64,000 nucleotides of DNA from Malachius bipustulatus. Its lineage: Eukaryota > Arthropoda > Insecta > Coleoptera > Melyridae. The stretch covers positions 10,982,268 to 11,046,267 of the forward strand of contig OU342639.1 in the NCBI GenBank assembly GCA_910589415.1, read 5' to 3'. Position numbers and translations under genes: made by a program. Shown here piece after piece: positions 46,251-58,849 of this stretch (position 1 is its first letter; each line of letters opens with the position of its first letter). The notes under the pieces are model-generated. The model was not told the origin of the DNA. It ran no database searches and was given only the letters and a program-made list of their open reading frames with translations.

Positions 46251-49200
46251 TTTTGGGGGAATAATTACAACCCCAAAGCAGGGTGCGAGAAGCTAGTGGT
46301 GAGTGGTGATTCGCGTGTTGCTATCGGCCTCAGCGCGCTGGCAACGCAGTCGGTGACGGTGCGTTCACACCCAACTTATAAGAGGTTTGATTTACATTTC
46401 TCTGATCTTAAATCAAATTTAAGATATAAAACGTCTCTATCTTTGAATTTCTATTCAGAAATCACTCTTTTAATCCTCTGATAATTATTAATGACTTTTG
46501 GTCGGAGCGCTAGTGTTATTGATACTCTGAGCGTTCGTGCTGATGTTAAAGGGAATAACACACAACATCGGAGCAAGGCTTGAATCATAGATTACTCTTC
46601 CATCCCTTATAATTAGTAGCGATGGAATGCATTCTAGTCTAGGGTAATAATAATGCTGGCTGGGGCGCACACCCCCCCGTTCCCCACTCTTGGGTTGGAT
46701 AACTGGGTGCGGATAATTTAAATTGAAATCTTATCTCTCGATAGCGAAGCGACCTCTAGTGTTGGTCAGATATGGGCTACGATTTAGGGACTAATTCGGG
46801 AACTATGCACCTTTAGAGGTCAACTTCTAAGCCTCTATTTGTAGGTGTAGGTAACAGAATGCAGATATTAAGGAAGATTAGAGCTGGGGAGTCGTTTATT
46901 ATTACTACCCACCCACGTATATAACAAACGACAATTTAACGATTTTTCGGATTATTTTCGCCTTAACAGAAAAATGAAATTTTACTGTTGAATTATTTTT
47001 TATGATAGTTAAATGTGGTCAAAGAGCTAAGAGTACCGGTGACTGACTTGTGTTTTGTGTTGTGAAGTTGCAACAGCGCGATTGTTGGCAATGCTGGCTA
47101 AAGTGCGGGTGGGATGAAAATCCTGTACTGCGTGGTCTACAATGTTCCGGTACACAGCGGCGTGCCATTAATAATTCGTATTCTTTATTATTTTTAATTT
47201 CCCGCCCTCGCTACTCGAGTGCATGTTCAGACACAACGTAAGTCTGCTTTCAAGAAGAAATAATAGATGGATGAAAAAAAAATTAATAAATGAAAAGTCC
47301 TATTCTAAAAGGGAATGATCGAGTAAGACATTGAATCATGTACAAAACAGAAATTTTTCTTCAGTGACAAAAGAAGAATAAGAAGAATAAGAAAAATAAG
47401 AAAAAGTTATTTCAAGCTAAGTCAATGATTGACATTTATAAAGAATTAAATTCTTACGAAGAAGAAGAAGAATTGAAGAAGGGAAGATCACCATCCCTAA
47501 TGAAGATAATTCTCAGGACGTGGTCAGTTGCGTCTAGTACTGAAACCCATGTGAAGAAGGTAAACTTATGAAGAAGAAGAATTGGAGAAGCGAGTATTAG
47601 AAAAATTTGCCATGATTAGAAAAAAACATTCTTACAACAAATATTCTCATAAAAGAAGAAAAAGAATCACAAATAAAGGAGCATAGTTTGCAATAAGAAA
47701 AGAAGAAAGATGCCAAGACTTGAGAAAAAGGTTTGTCTGGCTCAGAATTTACTGAAGACTGCCTAAAATACAGACAATTTTGCTTCTTTATTGGATCGAT
47801 AAGCTTCTTCTCCTTTCGTTTGAAAGTGGTTAAGGTGAGACTTTATACAAATATTTTTTTATCGAAGACCCAAGTTTTTTGACTTCATTAGACCAAGTGC
47901 CTAAAAGTTTCCACGCAACAGCAACAAAATAAGAAAAATTGTCATGGCAGTGGAGGCGTCTGCACCGGCTTTATTTTTCTTGAATTTAATTTCCTCTTCA
48001 GAATTCATCTGTGACTCTTCCGCATTTTTTTATTTTATATTCTTATTACACATAAATGCATTTTGATTTCGAAGAAAGCAATTCTTCAAGTTTCCGGATC
48101 GAGAAGAGTGCCAAGTTTTGGGACGGGACAACTCTCACCAGGTTTCTTATCCGTATCACCATCCTTTTGCATGTTGGAATGCAACAAACCCGGCAGTCAC
48201 AATCAAAAGAACTTTCCTCAGTAACTGAACAGAAACTTTTTCTCAGATGAAATCTTGATGAAATTTCCGTTTGTCCAATGAGAAAATATCAGTTTTTTGA
48301 TATTAATTTTTGAGGCTACTTCTAAGAAAATTAAGCGCATTAAATGAAGCAAATGTTGAAAGAATCTCTAGTCAAGATAAAGAAAAAAAAAAGCTGTTTA
48401 GTAATATGAGAAAAGGAGAAAAGGAGAGAGTCGGAGCTTTTAGTTGGGCTGGGCGACCGCCACCACTGACCGACGACCGGAGCGGTATCGATAGATAGAA
48501 GATAATAGGACTCCGGAGTCCGGCAATGCGGTGCTCGACCGTCGTGCTCTTGGAGCTTGGAGCCCGGGGCGATGCTCGTTCGCCCGTACCCACCAAGTCA
48601 CGACCTTTGGTAACCCAGCCTGCTTACCAACTTTACACGCACGCAACCACAAAAGCGCACACCATCAGACGCCATGGATATATCACCATCGGTGAGGAAG
48701 ACTTGCATTCTACGAATTCGACATAGCTAAGGCAAAAAAAAATCATTAATTTTATTTATTCAACGCTAACCCTGAATTGCTGTCATCTCAAATTTGCGAC
48801 ACGTGAAGAAACATTGTCCAGAATTGGTTGTCCTTCAAATTTATGAAACATGAAGAAAAAGCAGTAAAATTTGTAACCATGAACAACCACCTTAAAGAAA
48901 CTGGACATAATTCATATTTCGCACGATCTTGAATAAGTCTCAAGCAAGATACCATATTTCCATTTTGTGCAAGAATAACATACCACTGTGAAAATGTTAC
49001 GAACAAACTCTCGCCAAAACTTATGCCAAGGAATTTCAAAACATTGCCAGGCTGACAGTTTTCTTGAACATGCTACCTAATCTTAACTTTGATTACTCTT
49101 GATGGAGCCATCTATCAAAATAATCTGCCCTGCATGATCGAAGCATTTTGATCACGTGAGTGATCAAGCGGTTAGAAGTTTAAACGTTCTGAGGCTTCAG

Positions 49201-52120
49201 CTAGAGTTTAGTATTTAGAGTTTTAGAGGAGGTATGAGTCACAAAATTATAGATGAACCTGGTATGGTACCTCATAGAGCTGGACATTCAATTTGAAAGA
49301 GAGCAGAGCACTTCTATCGAAGTAACTTGAGAAAAAACGAGGACAATGAGTTTACCCAGATGACCCACTGAAATTTTTGCTGTAAATATTGGGTGTTGGT
49401 TACGTGTTGCAAAATGACATAAATCACCATAAACTCGGCTAATTAAGCGACTGATCACTGAACAACGACAAGCTGAACTGGTCTGGGTGTCAAGTCTCGT
49501 CGCCCTAAAAGGTAACGGATATGGCGGATCAACTCGCCAAACAAATTCTGTAAAAACATGAATAGACAATTTTTCCTTTAAAATTTTGATCACATTTTCT
49601 TTGCTTTTCCTATTAACTTTCTGCATTATTGATATCTGCAAACAGCATAAGGTTCCGGTTTTATGTCACCTTATTAAGCTTCAATGATTTTGGCAAATTT
49701 TTTGAAAATTAGTCTTATCTCCTTATAAAATCGGCAATTAATCCCCACTTTCGTATTTAATCGGTCCGACTTTGCAGTTCCCCCGAAAAAAGGAAAAAAT
49801 CCTTTGATGAATTGTCCAGTATCGTTAACATGTGGAATTAAATTAACGCTGGACGGAAAACCCACTCCTTGATACTGGTCATTATGCACAAAGGTTCATA
49901 GGCCATAAGAAGAAGAAAAAAGAATGAATTGTTTAATGGCACCATATTTTTTAATTATTTTATATGTTCATGTTGAATATTATTATAAATTTTTGATAAT
50001 TTCTCGAAGCGATTTTTTTTTATATTCTGGAATTTTATCATTATTCTGCATAATTTATTTTAATTGTTTGGAATAATTAAGGATGCTGGAGATTCCTAGA
50101 ATATGACTGAAAATAACTGAACAAAAGATTCGTTTATAAGGAATGATACCAAGCCCCGTTATCAATGATCGTTCCAAGTCAAAATTTCGTCAACAATAAA
50201 TATACTGAGGTATTTGTCAATAATTAACTGATAAGGGACCTTTTATTTAAATTAATTCGAGTATTTTTTAAGAACAAATGGCGTTTTCAATGTTAATGGC
50301 TTTTATTCACGAACTGTATATAGAGAAGAAAACGAAATGAACAAGCTGTATCCTACGCATATTTATGTGTTGTTCTTGAGCGAGCGGCTTATTAGAATTA
50401 ATTAAAATCAATAAAAATCATTAAAATGACCCCATACCGTTAATCAGTGGCAGTTGTAGCTGGAGCATAATTGATTACTTATTCATTTGACTTCAAAAAA
50501 ATATTAATAATTTTTAAAGATTTCGTAACAGCAGGAAAAACCATAGATATCGATACTCACAATGAACAAACTAAACGTTATTTTTGAACAAACCAAGACA
50601 ATTATTATCAGTACTTTTACTTATTTACATATCTGTACGGATATTCTTATCCATCATCTTAATTAGCTTCGCTTTTATGATATGTTTGCGTCATTTGAGG
50701 AGATAAATTTAAAGAAAAATAACAAACGATCGCCTTGATCGCGCTTTTATGTGCGAAAAAATCTTATTTATGTTGTGAGGGATAAACAAGATATTATTAC
50801 ACATTTCTCGAGTGCAAGCATGCAAAGAAAATGACTGAGATGAAACGGCGAGGACAGTAAATCTCTCCTCCTGAAGACTAATTCTACCGAGTAAATCACT
50901 GTGGAAGATAAACTCCAACATTCTTTTATTCGAAAATTCTATACATTAAGCTTAAAACTACTTTGAGATTTAAAAAAAACCGTGTGACTAGAGGTTGAAA
51001 CAAAATAGCTCAAAAATATCTGCTTTCTCATATTTTTGGTTACAAAAACTTAGCAAGTATAGTAAATTTTATTATATCAAACGTCATGAGAAGAAAGTAC
51101 GTTTGAACATAAGCGAAAAGATCCTGGAGGAGTATCGTTAAAATCTAAGCTCTACACGATATGTGCTACTATTGCCTTAAAAAAGCAGGAAATGCAGTAC
51201 ATGGGCCGGTGTAAAGTTGGCACCCCAAAATCAAGCATCCCAAATTTTTCCGGGTGCTCTTTCTGTTCTAATAGAATAGTTCTAGAGTTCCTGATCTTCA
51301 TAATTCGAAATTAAATCGCTTCTACAAAATTATCTGAAGCACATTCGAGTCCGAGACCGAATGGCCAACCAGTGTTTATCTCCGTATTTTTGAAACGCAG
51401 TAAATAAATTCTCTTAATATTGAATCGTAACGCACGAATAAACAAAAGTGTTCCCGGTAATTAATCATTTTCAATTAAATCCTTATTGTTCCCGACCGCC
51501 ATTAAATACAAGCTGTGAAACTTTTGATTTTGAGAGACTCTTGATAAATTAATACAAATGTTCTCGTGACGTCATCATTCCATCGAGCAACCCCATCGAC
51601 AACCAGTACTGTATTTATTTTATATGGTAAAAGAGGAAAGACCTGTTTGCTGCTGTTCACATCAACTGCACTGTTCACATCAACTGCAATTGTCATTCAC
51701 TTGGTCAATCTATTTAAATTCCAGCAACTCCACCTGTAAGTCGAGCTACCTTTTTATCTCCAAAGAACCCTTTTAATAAAAGGGGTGAAGTACATCTAAC
51801 GACACAGTTCGAGTAAATTAGTATGAGGGTAATAAATAAGTGTGAGGGAGAAATTATTATCTCTTCAAAATTTAATACCTTCACCTTTTGCTTCTCTTGA
51901 CCCATACATTTTGGGCACTCAGTTTTTTTATACATGCATTTATCTTGAAAACGATGCTTTCTAAAAGATATATAAGGGGTTTTTCACTTATTTTAGCTTG
52001 TAGGGAATCTCTTGTATTATTGGCACCAAAGGCACTCATCTCTGAGACACCCTGGTAGGGTTGTTTTGAGATTTTAGTAAAAATTTCAGATCTCAGAAAT
52101 CGGATTATCACCAAATCGAC
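46251..52120. other. intronic DNA, no gene recognised
   Basis: 47340-47720 is purine-rich (GAAGAAGAAG runs). 48420-48700 is the most G+C-rich stretch of the intron and might be a regulatory element or an unrecognised exon. TGACGTCA lies at 51567-51574, and an 18-bp duplication (TGTTCACATCAACTGCA) at 51653-51689. None of the ORFs has a recognisable domain. Confidence 0.3.
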
Positions 52121-52129
52121 TTAATCTCG

Positions 52130-52850
52130 AGAACGAAGGACTCACTTTTAATGAAAGTTTTCATAAAAAAAATTTCCAGGATCAAAAAAACAATTTTCCA
52201 GAAAAACATGCGATTCTAATTTTCGGAAAAACTTCCAGTTTAGACGCTCGAAATCGATGTTTTAGGGTATCGCTCCTGTTTTCCACGAAAATTTGGTAAA
52301 AATATTTTTTCTGACACTTTGGGAATCGATTTTTGGCAAGAAATTCGGTTTTTGCCATCTTGGGAAAAAAGCCCAGTTCATATTACGATATAGGAACAGA
52401 TTTATAATTTCGTCTTGCATTTTTACCGAAAGTCTTCTAAAAAAATTCAAAGCCGAAGGTATTTTTTATAAGAATTTTTTAACCAGATGATCAGAATCGG
52501 ATTCTTATATCGCGCTGCAATACCCCCCCCCACACACACAAAAAAATAAATAAATAGGTCAGATACACTTTTGTTGGTTTTTGTAGGGGGAATAAAAGTT
52601 CTTCAAAAAGTTCATGACTGTTCGGCAAAAATTTTAGTTCAGCGATTTCGCCCTGCATTTTTGTTGAAAATTTTCATAAAAAATTGTCAAAAAGTGTTTT
52701 TTATTTTTTTGACTAACGACCGGAATCGTCTTTTTTCATCTCGCCCTGCGTCTTCGACGAAAACTGGTTTTGCAAATATTTCAGAAAAATGGAAATGTTC
52801 TCAAGAAATTTTCTGAAGAGACTTAAGACATCGTTTCAATAAGGAAAATC
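52130..52850. repeat. degenerate A+T-rich tandem repeats
   Basis: Variants of TTTCG(C/T)C(C/T)TGCATTTTT followed by a GAAAATTTTC-like block and a GA(C/T)CGGAATCG-like block occur near 52410, 52645 and 52740. The repeats are too diverged for a clear period. The short ORFs are repeat-derived. Confidence 0.4.
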
Positions 52851-53700
52851 GGAATTAATCTATCATTTTGTATCAACCATCGTTATAATCAAAAATCGTA
52901 CCTAACATTTTTGAACGTACCGATTAAAAGTAGGTAACTTGGGAATTTTTTTGATCAAAATGAATCCTATTTTCAGGTCGACTTTTGGAGATCATTAACG
53001 AGTGGAGAAGAATTATTGATCTCTTCATTTCGCGTCTTTATTGATCGCTCTGTAAGTAGTTGAGCAATCGATGACGATGACGATGAATTTATAATGGTGT
53101 TAAAGAGATTGCTACTTGTCGGCATTGATATCCGCAGCATCCGAACAATAAGAATTATTTCGAAGAAAGGTCAATCGTTTTAATCGTCAAAGGCTACATA
53201 ACAGCCAGAGGTGTAAATTAACGACACCATCTCCTCGAGCCCTAGATCTTGCGTTGCGATATAAGTACCTTCCTACATTCATATTCTCTCTCCTTTAAAA
53301 TATCGCTCTCCGCTCAAACATTGAAAGACAATAAGAGTATTGTCTGGAAGTTGGACAATAAAGATAGAGTATTTGATAGGTCGCCATTGTTGACACCTTC
53401 TGGTCACTATTGTGACCTGCCGTGACGCTGAATCGCTGTAGTTGATAATGCCCTTCACCCTTTGGTTTAGGGTTTTAGTTGTATTGGTCCTTTACCTAGT
53501 TCTCACCCTTTATAATCGAAAAATTTATATGCATAACTATAGACAGAATGTCATCCAGAGACCTGTAAATTTCATAATGGCAGGATTTCGTCATCTTGAA
53601 TTGCATAAAAATCGTATCAACTTTCTAAAGTTTCTAATTACCTAAATATGCAGGGAATAATTATTTGACAATGCATGAAAACTACATTATTGACAATCAC
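52851..53700. other. intronic DNA next to the svp exons, no feature recognised
   Basis: No domain-bearing ORF; this is the 5' part of the giant svp intron in gene orientation. Confidence 0.35.
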
Positions 53701-53715
53701 TATGCAAGAACTTAC

Positions 53716-53797
53716 CCGTTGTGAAAAGGACGATAGCTTTCAGGCAGGAGTACTCGGCTGAATCCACGTGGAGCGCTTTCAGTTTCTCCACTTGTTC
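53716..53797 (-). CDS. svp: seven-up exon: ligand-binding domain, last exon before the 41-kb intron
   Basis: An 82-nt exon read on the minus strand as [20 protein letters not shown] then AIVLFTT, plus one leftover G. This is the conserved COUP-TF segment leading to helix 9. The acceptor is TTAATTCCAG and the donor is a strong GTAAGT. The leftover G joins the AT that opens the exon at 12333 to make GAT (Asp), giving the conserved FTT-D-ACGLSD junction. That in-frame match is what links this cluster to the distant last exon. The exon is too small to have been found by ORF length. Confidence 0.95.
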
Positions 53798-53853
53798 CTG
53801 GAATTAATCATGATCAATACATAGAAAAAAAAGTCACCAAAGGCAGTAGTAAC

Positions 53854-54018
53854 CTGGAATATTCTGATGTGATCCATGAATTGCACAACCCTATCTGCGC
53901 ACATCGGTGAAGCATGCAGACCAGCCGCTGCTATCAGTGGCGCCACGTGCAGGGGCATTGAACATTGACTGGCATTCAAGACGAAAAGCTCAGACCAAAC
54001 CAGTCGTAGTAACGCCAC
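53854..54018 (-). CDS. svp: seven-up exon: central ligand-binding domain
   Basis: A 165-nt, phase-0 exon of 55 codons. It begins [19 protein letters not shown], continues [19 protein letters not shown] and ends [13 protein letters not shown]. Together with the end of the previous exon it forms the classical nuclear-receptor signature ([18 protein letters not shown]), covering roughly helices 4 to 7 of the LBD. The acceptor is TTCTATAG. The donor GTTACT is weaker than consensus but is the only GT that gives the conserved continuation EQVEKL. The flanking introns are 63 and 56 nt, about the minimum for insect splicing. Family identity is secure; the exact donor is the only mild uncertainty. Confidence 0.96.
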
Positions 54019-54081
54019 CTATAGAACAGATTAATCTCTTTCTGTAAGACATCAAAAATTCGGGCAAATCTATATACAAAC

Positions 54082-54380
54082 CTGGTCGGTGACTTGGAGA
54101 TCAGGGAAAAAGGGAATATTCCTAGCCCACTCGACAGCGGAGAAGAGCAGCCTGGCAGCTAGCTCGCAAATGTTATCAATTCCCATGATGTTGTTGGTTT
54201 GGATGCACTGGCCATACCTTGTGGTAGGGTAAGGCTCGGCCCTCAGAAGGAGTGAGATGTAGCTGCTAAGATAGGTGTGATTGCTCAAGGACGTCGTCAC
54301 TGAATCCGTGGAGTTCAGAAACTGGTTCGGTAATCCTGGCAGAGCCGGTTGAGAAGGTGGCACTCTGCCTCGCTGGACGG
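54082..54380 (-). CDS. svp: seven-up (COUP-TF/NR2F) exon: hinge and start of ligand-binding domain
   Basis: Orphan nuclear receptor of the COUP-TF (NR2F) family, a nuclear transcription factor that in insects specifies photoreceptor, neuroblast and heart-cell identity (family knowledge). Read on the minus strand, this 299-nt exon follows a good acceptor (TTTTTGCAG) and opens in phase 1 with [12 protein letters not shown], the segment just after the zinc fingers. A variable linker follows, then [35 protein letters not shown] and [17 protein letters not shown], the start of the nuclear-receptor signature helices. It ends on a codon boundary before the donor GTTTGT. The first codon (Ala) needs a G from an upstream exon. 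That exon, carrying the two zinc fingers, is not seen between here and 64000. The next exon starts 63 nt away in frame. Confidence 0.96.
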
Positions 54381-57070
54381 CTGCAAAAATAAGTTTTCTT
54401 ATTAAGCCCAGTCTCGTTAATCGACTGAAAATCAATCAAAAAACTTAAAAAGCTCAAATAAAAAACCATTCCCAAGACGGTCTAGATAAACATTCACTAT
54501 AATAGAACTATAACCATCCCTAGATACTACTAATTTGTCGCTCAATAAATCCCTTGCTGAATCCAGAAAATTCGACACCCAAAGAGAAGCACTGGAGACC
54601 ATGAACATCACCTGAAAAATCACATTAAAAGGGAATAGAAAGGGAGCAGTGAGAGGGTAATATCCCGGGTGGGAAGACCATGCCCGAGGCGTCCATGGCC
54701 GATTCTCCCTCCATCATAAAAAAAATGATACTGCTAATTTGGCTATCCCATCACCCATCATCACAGGATGAAGTCTTTTTAAAATATAAGTTGGGGAACT
54801 CGCTCAGAATTTGTATCTGATAGATGAGAAGATGACCAGCGTTATAGAAAACGAGACTATACGATTGCTGCTGGGAAAACTGGTCATGGTCAAATATAAA
54901 CAGTCAAGATATGGATGTAGTTAATCAGAATCTGGTGGGTATGCTATACGTCAATCTATAGACGTTCAGTTAAGCACCAGGAATCAAACAGGGAAACCAT
55001 ATGGATGGAAGTCGACAATCGTGAATGTGGAAATGGGTCGTTGTAGCATACACTTTTCCTTTTATCGTTTTCCTTTGGTATAAGGTATAATTTGTAGTTT
55101 GTAGCTGTAATGTTATGTAAATATTTATCGAATTAATTGAGGTGTCTTTAATTAGAAGTCTCTGTGTAAGTGACAAAAGTGATTGAAGCAGATAAGTCAA
55201 ATAGGATCATTGTTTTGCAATGTACAATTCATATATAGTTTTGTCTGTCTATGTGTGGAATTTTGGGTTTCGTTCTTGTATTGTAGTGAAACAAGGGTCC
55301 ATTAAATGGAAATTTAAATACTATGATAATCTGATTTATTGTTTTCTTTAAACTGTGAGAATTCGTGGATGATCAAGCAGGTGATAAATGTGGAATAATC
55401 GGAGAATAAAAAAATCAAACACAACGTAGGGCCACGTCATGTTAAAAGCTCCCGGACTGGAACGAGAGAAAGCAGTCCCTCTTTTTCCTCGACTCCAATT
55501 AATAAGAGGGTAACATCGTACCTTCGAAACGCTTCTTTTATCTGTACTTAATACGAAACAAGACAGGAAAATTGAAAAATTGAAAAATTCTTTTTTTAAT
55601 AAAAGCATTGACAGACACAAGCGCATATGCATTTCATATATAAGTTCGACGTAACGTAACAATACATTAATAAAGTACTTGTCATAAGAATTTGAAAAAA
55701 AGTGAACAGTAATCTATGTTAATTCAAACGTCATATTTTATATAAATGATCATAGCCGGGAATGGAATTGATTAATGGTGTTCTGTTCGTTATGCGGTAT
55801 ACTGTTCTTCAGATTCTGATGGACAGAAGAACGCTTGAAGACGAGCTCGAGCTGGTCTTCTTCTAAAGGATATTCAACTCTTCTTCAGGAGATAAGACGA
55901 TCGATCGAAAGTTAAATATTATCAGTTTGAACAATATTTATAGGCTCTAACTAGGTCTCCTTTTTTCTTCACAAAAGATACAATCCTTCAGTTTGTTGTT
56001 GGTAACGCTCGCATTGTGCTGTACCTACTTATTAGTTTTGTACGGTATGCAAAACCTGTAATGTGATTTCTGGTATATAAATTCTTCAGTATTTCACCTA
56101 CTCCTACATGTTGTTGGTGGAATCCAGTTTTCTTTTCAAATCCACTCAAACTGCTCTTGGAATTCTTCATTTTTATGCAGCGCAACTTTAGAGCGGAGTG
56201 AATATGATCATCCAGTGATGGTGATTTATGGCTCTTGCCGATGTATTAATCAAAAACATCCCAATCAGAGTTATTAGTAATAAATCAGCTATCATGTAGG
56301 TATGCACGGATCAAGTATTGATGGGCTCTTGCGTTCGTTCCTTGTTTTTACGCCTTTTACATGCATACGGACGAGAACGTGAAACTTGATATTGATGAAC
56401 ATGTCAATAGATCTCCCGACTTGTCTCACAAATGATTTACAAATTGATTTAAAATTCCTGGATCTAACATTTTTCTCGCGAAAATTTGAAATAAATTAAA
56501 AACTGTCTTTAAATTTTTTTGAGAAGAAACGGTACATCTAGAAAAAAATCTCAGTGAGAGAAACCCAGATCAGTGAGCTTTCAAATTTCTATAAAAGTTG
56601 ATCTTCAATCTTCAAAGTTTTGTCAGCATGATTTATTGGTTCCGTAATAAGAATAATAGGTACCTGGGTAATCATATATGTATTACAAAATTACACCTAA
56701 TCCTTGCTAACTTAACAATAAATAAAAGGTGCATGAAAATAAATTGAAAAACAGGTTCTGACAGCAAATTATATGCGTTAGCTCTCAGGAATGCAGTTTT
56801 TTTCTCTTTTGACACACTTCATGGTGCGTTAAGGACGACTTTCGCTTGGATTATAAATTCTTTTCAGCATGATTGTCACATTTACACCTTCCCTACCTTT
56901 GCACCTTAACATTTAGGTTCTCGGAATCGGAACCGTAAGTGTATGAATAATTAATTCAACATTGTGGTGTTTATCATTTTTTACTATATGGGGCCATTAC
57001 TGCTCTTTTAATCCGTTCGTGTATCCAAGCAACAAGAAAAATAACATAACTGTAAGTGTTATGTTCATTA
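54381..57070. other. svp intron or upstream DNA, no coding exon recognised
   Basis: Directly upstream of the hinge/LBD exon in gene orientation, so it must be intron. I looked for the zinc-finger exon (CVVCGDKSSG, CEGCKSFFKR type motifs) on the minus strand here and up to 64000 and did not see it. Remaining ORFs lack domains. Confidence 0.5.
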
Positions 57071-57072
57071 TA

Positions 57073-57613
57073 CAGTGTGTGAATAAAGTTTGAAATAAAA
57101 TTAATAAAATTATGACGTCATTTATTTTTAGTCAATGACGTCGTCATGATTTTTTTATACCCCTACTTGATTTTCATCCTTTCAAAGATCTTTTCAAGGA
57201 GAATATTAACCAAAATTTTTTCTTCTTTTTTTACATTATTTCAATGTTTCAATTGTACAATTTTAAATCCAAAAAAGTGTCATAATTAAAGGTTTGACAT
57301 GATGATAGCTTTTTTTTAATTGATGAATGCAAGTGTGAGACTTTGAAGAAATATTTTTGGATCACATGACCGTCCTTTCCAAATACTTTTTCTTCTTTTT
57401 TTTGCAAAAAATCTATAAATTTAGCTAAAAATATTTTTCCTAAAGACCTTTGCGACGATGGGGATTGTTATTTAAAAAATGATTAGGTACGTCATTGCCA
57501 AAAAACCAATTGCATTTTAAAGAAACTAAATCAACCTGTCAAAGCGTTTCCCATAGAAACGTCTTGCACATAACGGAATTAATAATTTTGTTCCAAACTG
57601 TATTCACACACTG
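57073..57613. mobile_element. Tc1-like MITE
   Basis: A 541-bp element with ends CAGTGTGTGAATAAAGTTTG and the complement of CAAACTGTATTCACACACTG, flanked by TA (57071-57072, 57614-57615). The inverted ends match over about 35 bp. No coding region. Confidence 0.8.
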
Positions 57614-58275
57614 TATAATGATTTGCAATTTAATCTATTCGATTCCTCTCTCCCTCTTGTCCCCACCCTGTCTCAAACTTTTTTCTTCTTGTTTTTTTTA
57701 CATTTTCTGAAAGTTGGAATTGTACAATCGTAAATCCAAAAAAGTGTACCATAATTGAAAGTTTCACATGCCATAGCTTTTTTGAATTGAGGAATGTAAG
57801 TGTGAAACTTTGAAGAAATGTTTTCCTTCGATCACATGACCGACCTTTCAAAAGAAGCTTTTTCTTATTTTTTTGCAAAAAAAAAAATTAGAAATTTTTG
57901 CAATGATGGGGATTGCGATTAAAAAAAAATATGACGTCATTTGCCAAAAGTCAAAAACCAATGACTGGACTCAACTCGACCTGTCGGAGCTTTTCCCATA
58001 GAAATGTCACAAGATAATTATGTACAGGTATATTTTGTTCCAAACTTTATTCACACACTGTATAACGATTTACAATTTAATCCATTCGATTCCTCCCTCG
58101 CTCTCTCTCCCCTCTCTTTCTCTCTCTCTCTCTCATTACCTACATTGATAAATATGAAAAAGTGACGTAATGTTTTTAATTTTTTTTTTGATTTTGCAAC
58201 GATGTAGTATCACAAGAAGAGGGTTGCCATTAAAAAAATATGATGACATCATTGGCTAAAAACAAATGACGTCAT
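57225..58275. repeat. tandem duplication of the MITE's 3' part and its flank
   Basis: The segment 57225-57660 recurs at about 57685-58105. Shared blocks: AATCCAAAAAAGTGT, GTGAGACTTTGAAGAAAT / GTGAAACTTTGAAGAAAT, GATCACATGACCG, GATGGGGATTG, CCCATAGAAA and TTCACACACTGTATAA, then the flank CAATTTAATC(T/C)ATTCGATTCC. A partial third copy lies near 58195-58275. A (CT)n microsatellite sits at 58098-58135. Confidence 0.75.
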
Positions 58276-58279
58276 AATA

Positions 58280-58840
58280 ATATACTCTCATCTCCACCAA
58301 TTTATTAACACCCTACTACACTATTCAATTACCTAAAGTAATGACACAAAAAATTATTGTCGAAGAGCAAGCCTAGCTTGTCGTCGCCGTCGCAGAGAGG
58401 AGAGTTTAGTAGTTCGGCAGCTATTAGAGGAAGATCAATAATTTGAAAGTTGGATGGAGAGAAACTGGAGAGACAGAAGTGAACAAGTGCGGGGTCTAGT
58501 TTTGAACTGGTATCCCTGTCAGTAATTGGTTAAGTGACCAGAAATAGATAAAAGGCTTAAGCGGTTGTTATTGGTTGACCAATTACGATTAAGATACGAA
58601 TGGGGTGCAGAATCGATAAATTTCTCTTTCCATTTTATGGCACCTTCACAATGGTATGGTATGGATGGGAAGGGATATCCATCCCAAAGTGACTAGGTCA
58701 CCAGGGGCCCTTTTCTCCATTTTAGCACCATCTATTTTTTTTTTAATAAAGACCAGTAACTGAGAGGAGCTCATTTCTTTCTCTTGTAGTTCTATTATAG
58801 TCCCTCTGTCCAGAAATATTAGGTCTGAGGTTACTGTACC
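58280..58840. other. non-coding DNA, no feature recognised
   Basis: Nothing beyond short ORFs on the minus strand that overlap the LINE fragment downstream. Confidence 0.35.
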
Positions 58841-58849
58841 TATACGTCC

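Larger units (their letters stand above)
12334..53715 (-). other. svp: giant svp intron (about 41.4 kb) between LBD exons
   Basis: Bounded by a GTAAGT donor (53715 downwards) and a TTGCAG acceptor (ending at 12334) on the minus strand. The exons on either side join in phase 1 into the conserved Asp of FTT-D-ACGL. It contrasts with the 56- and 63-nt introns next to it. It contains most of the transposons and tandem repeats listed separately, plus several stretches of non-repetitive DNA that could hold cis-regulatory elements. No other spliced gene could be recognised inside it. Confidence 0.9.

Noticed and set aside
48310..48726. Overlapping ORFs on both strands as a gene
   Set aside because: Open in several frames because of local G+C content; none has a recognisable domain.
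54070..54081. Read-through of the exon at 54082 (ending QVCI) as a short svp isoform
   Set aside because: It simply runs through a GT donor into a stop within the 63-nt intron; no evidence of retention.
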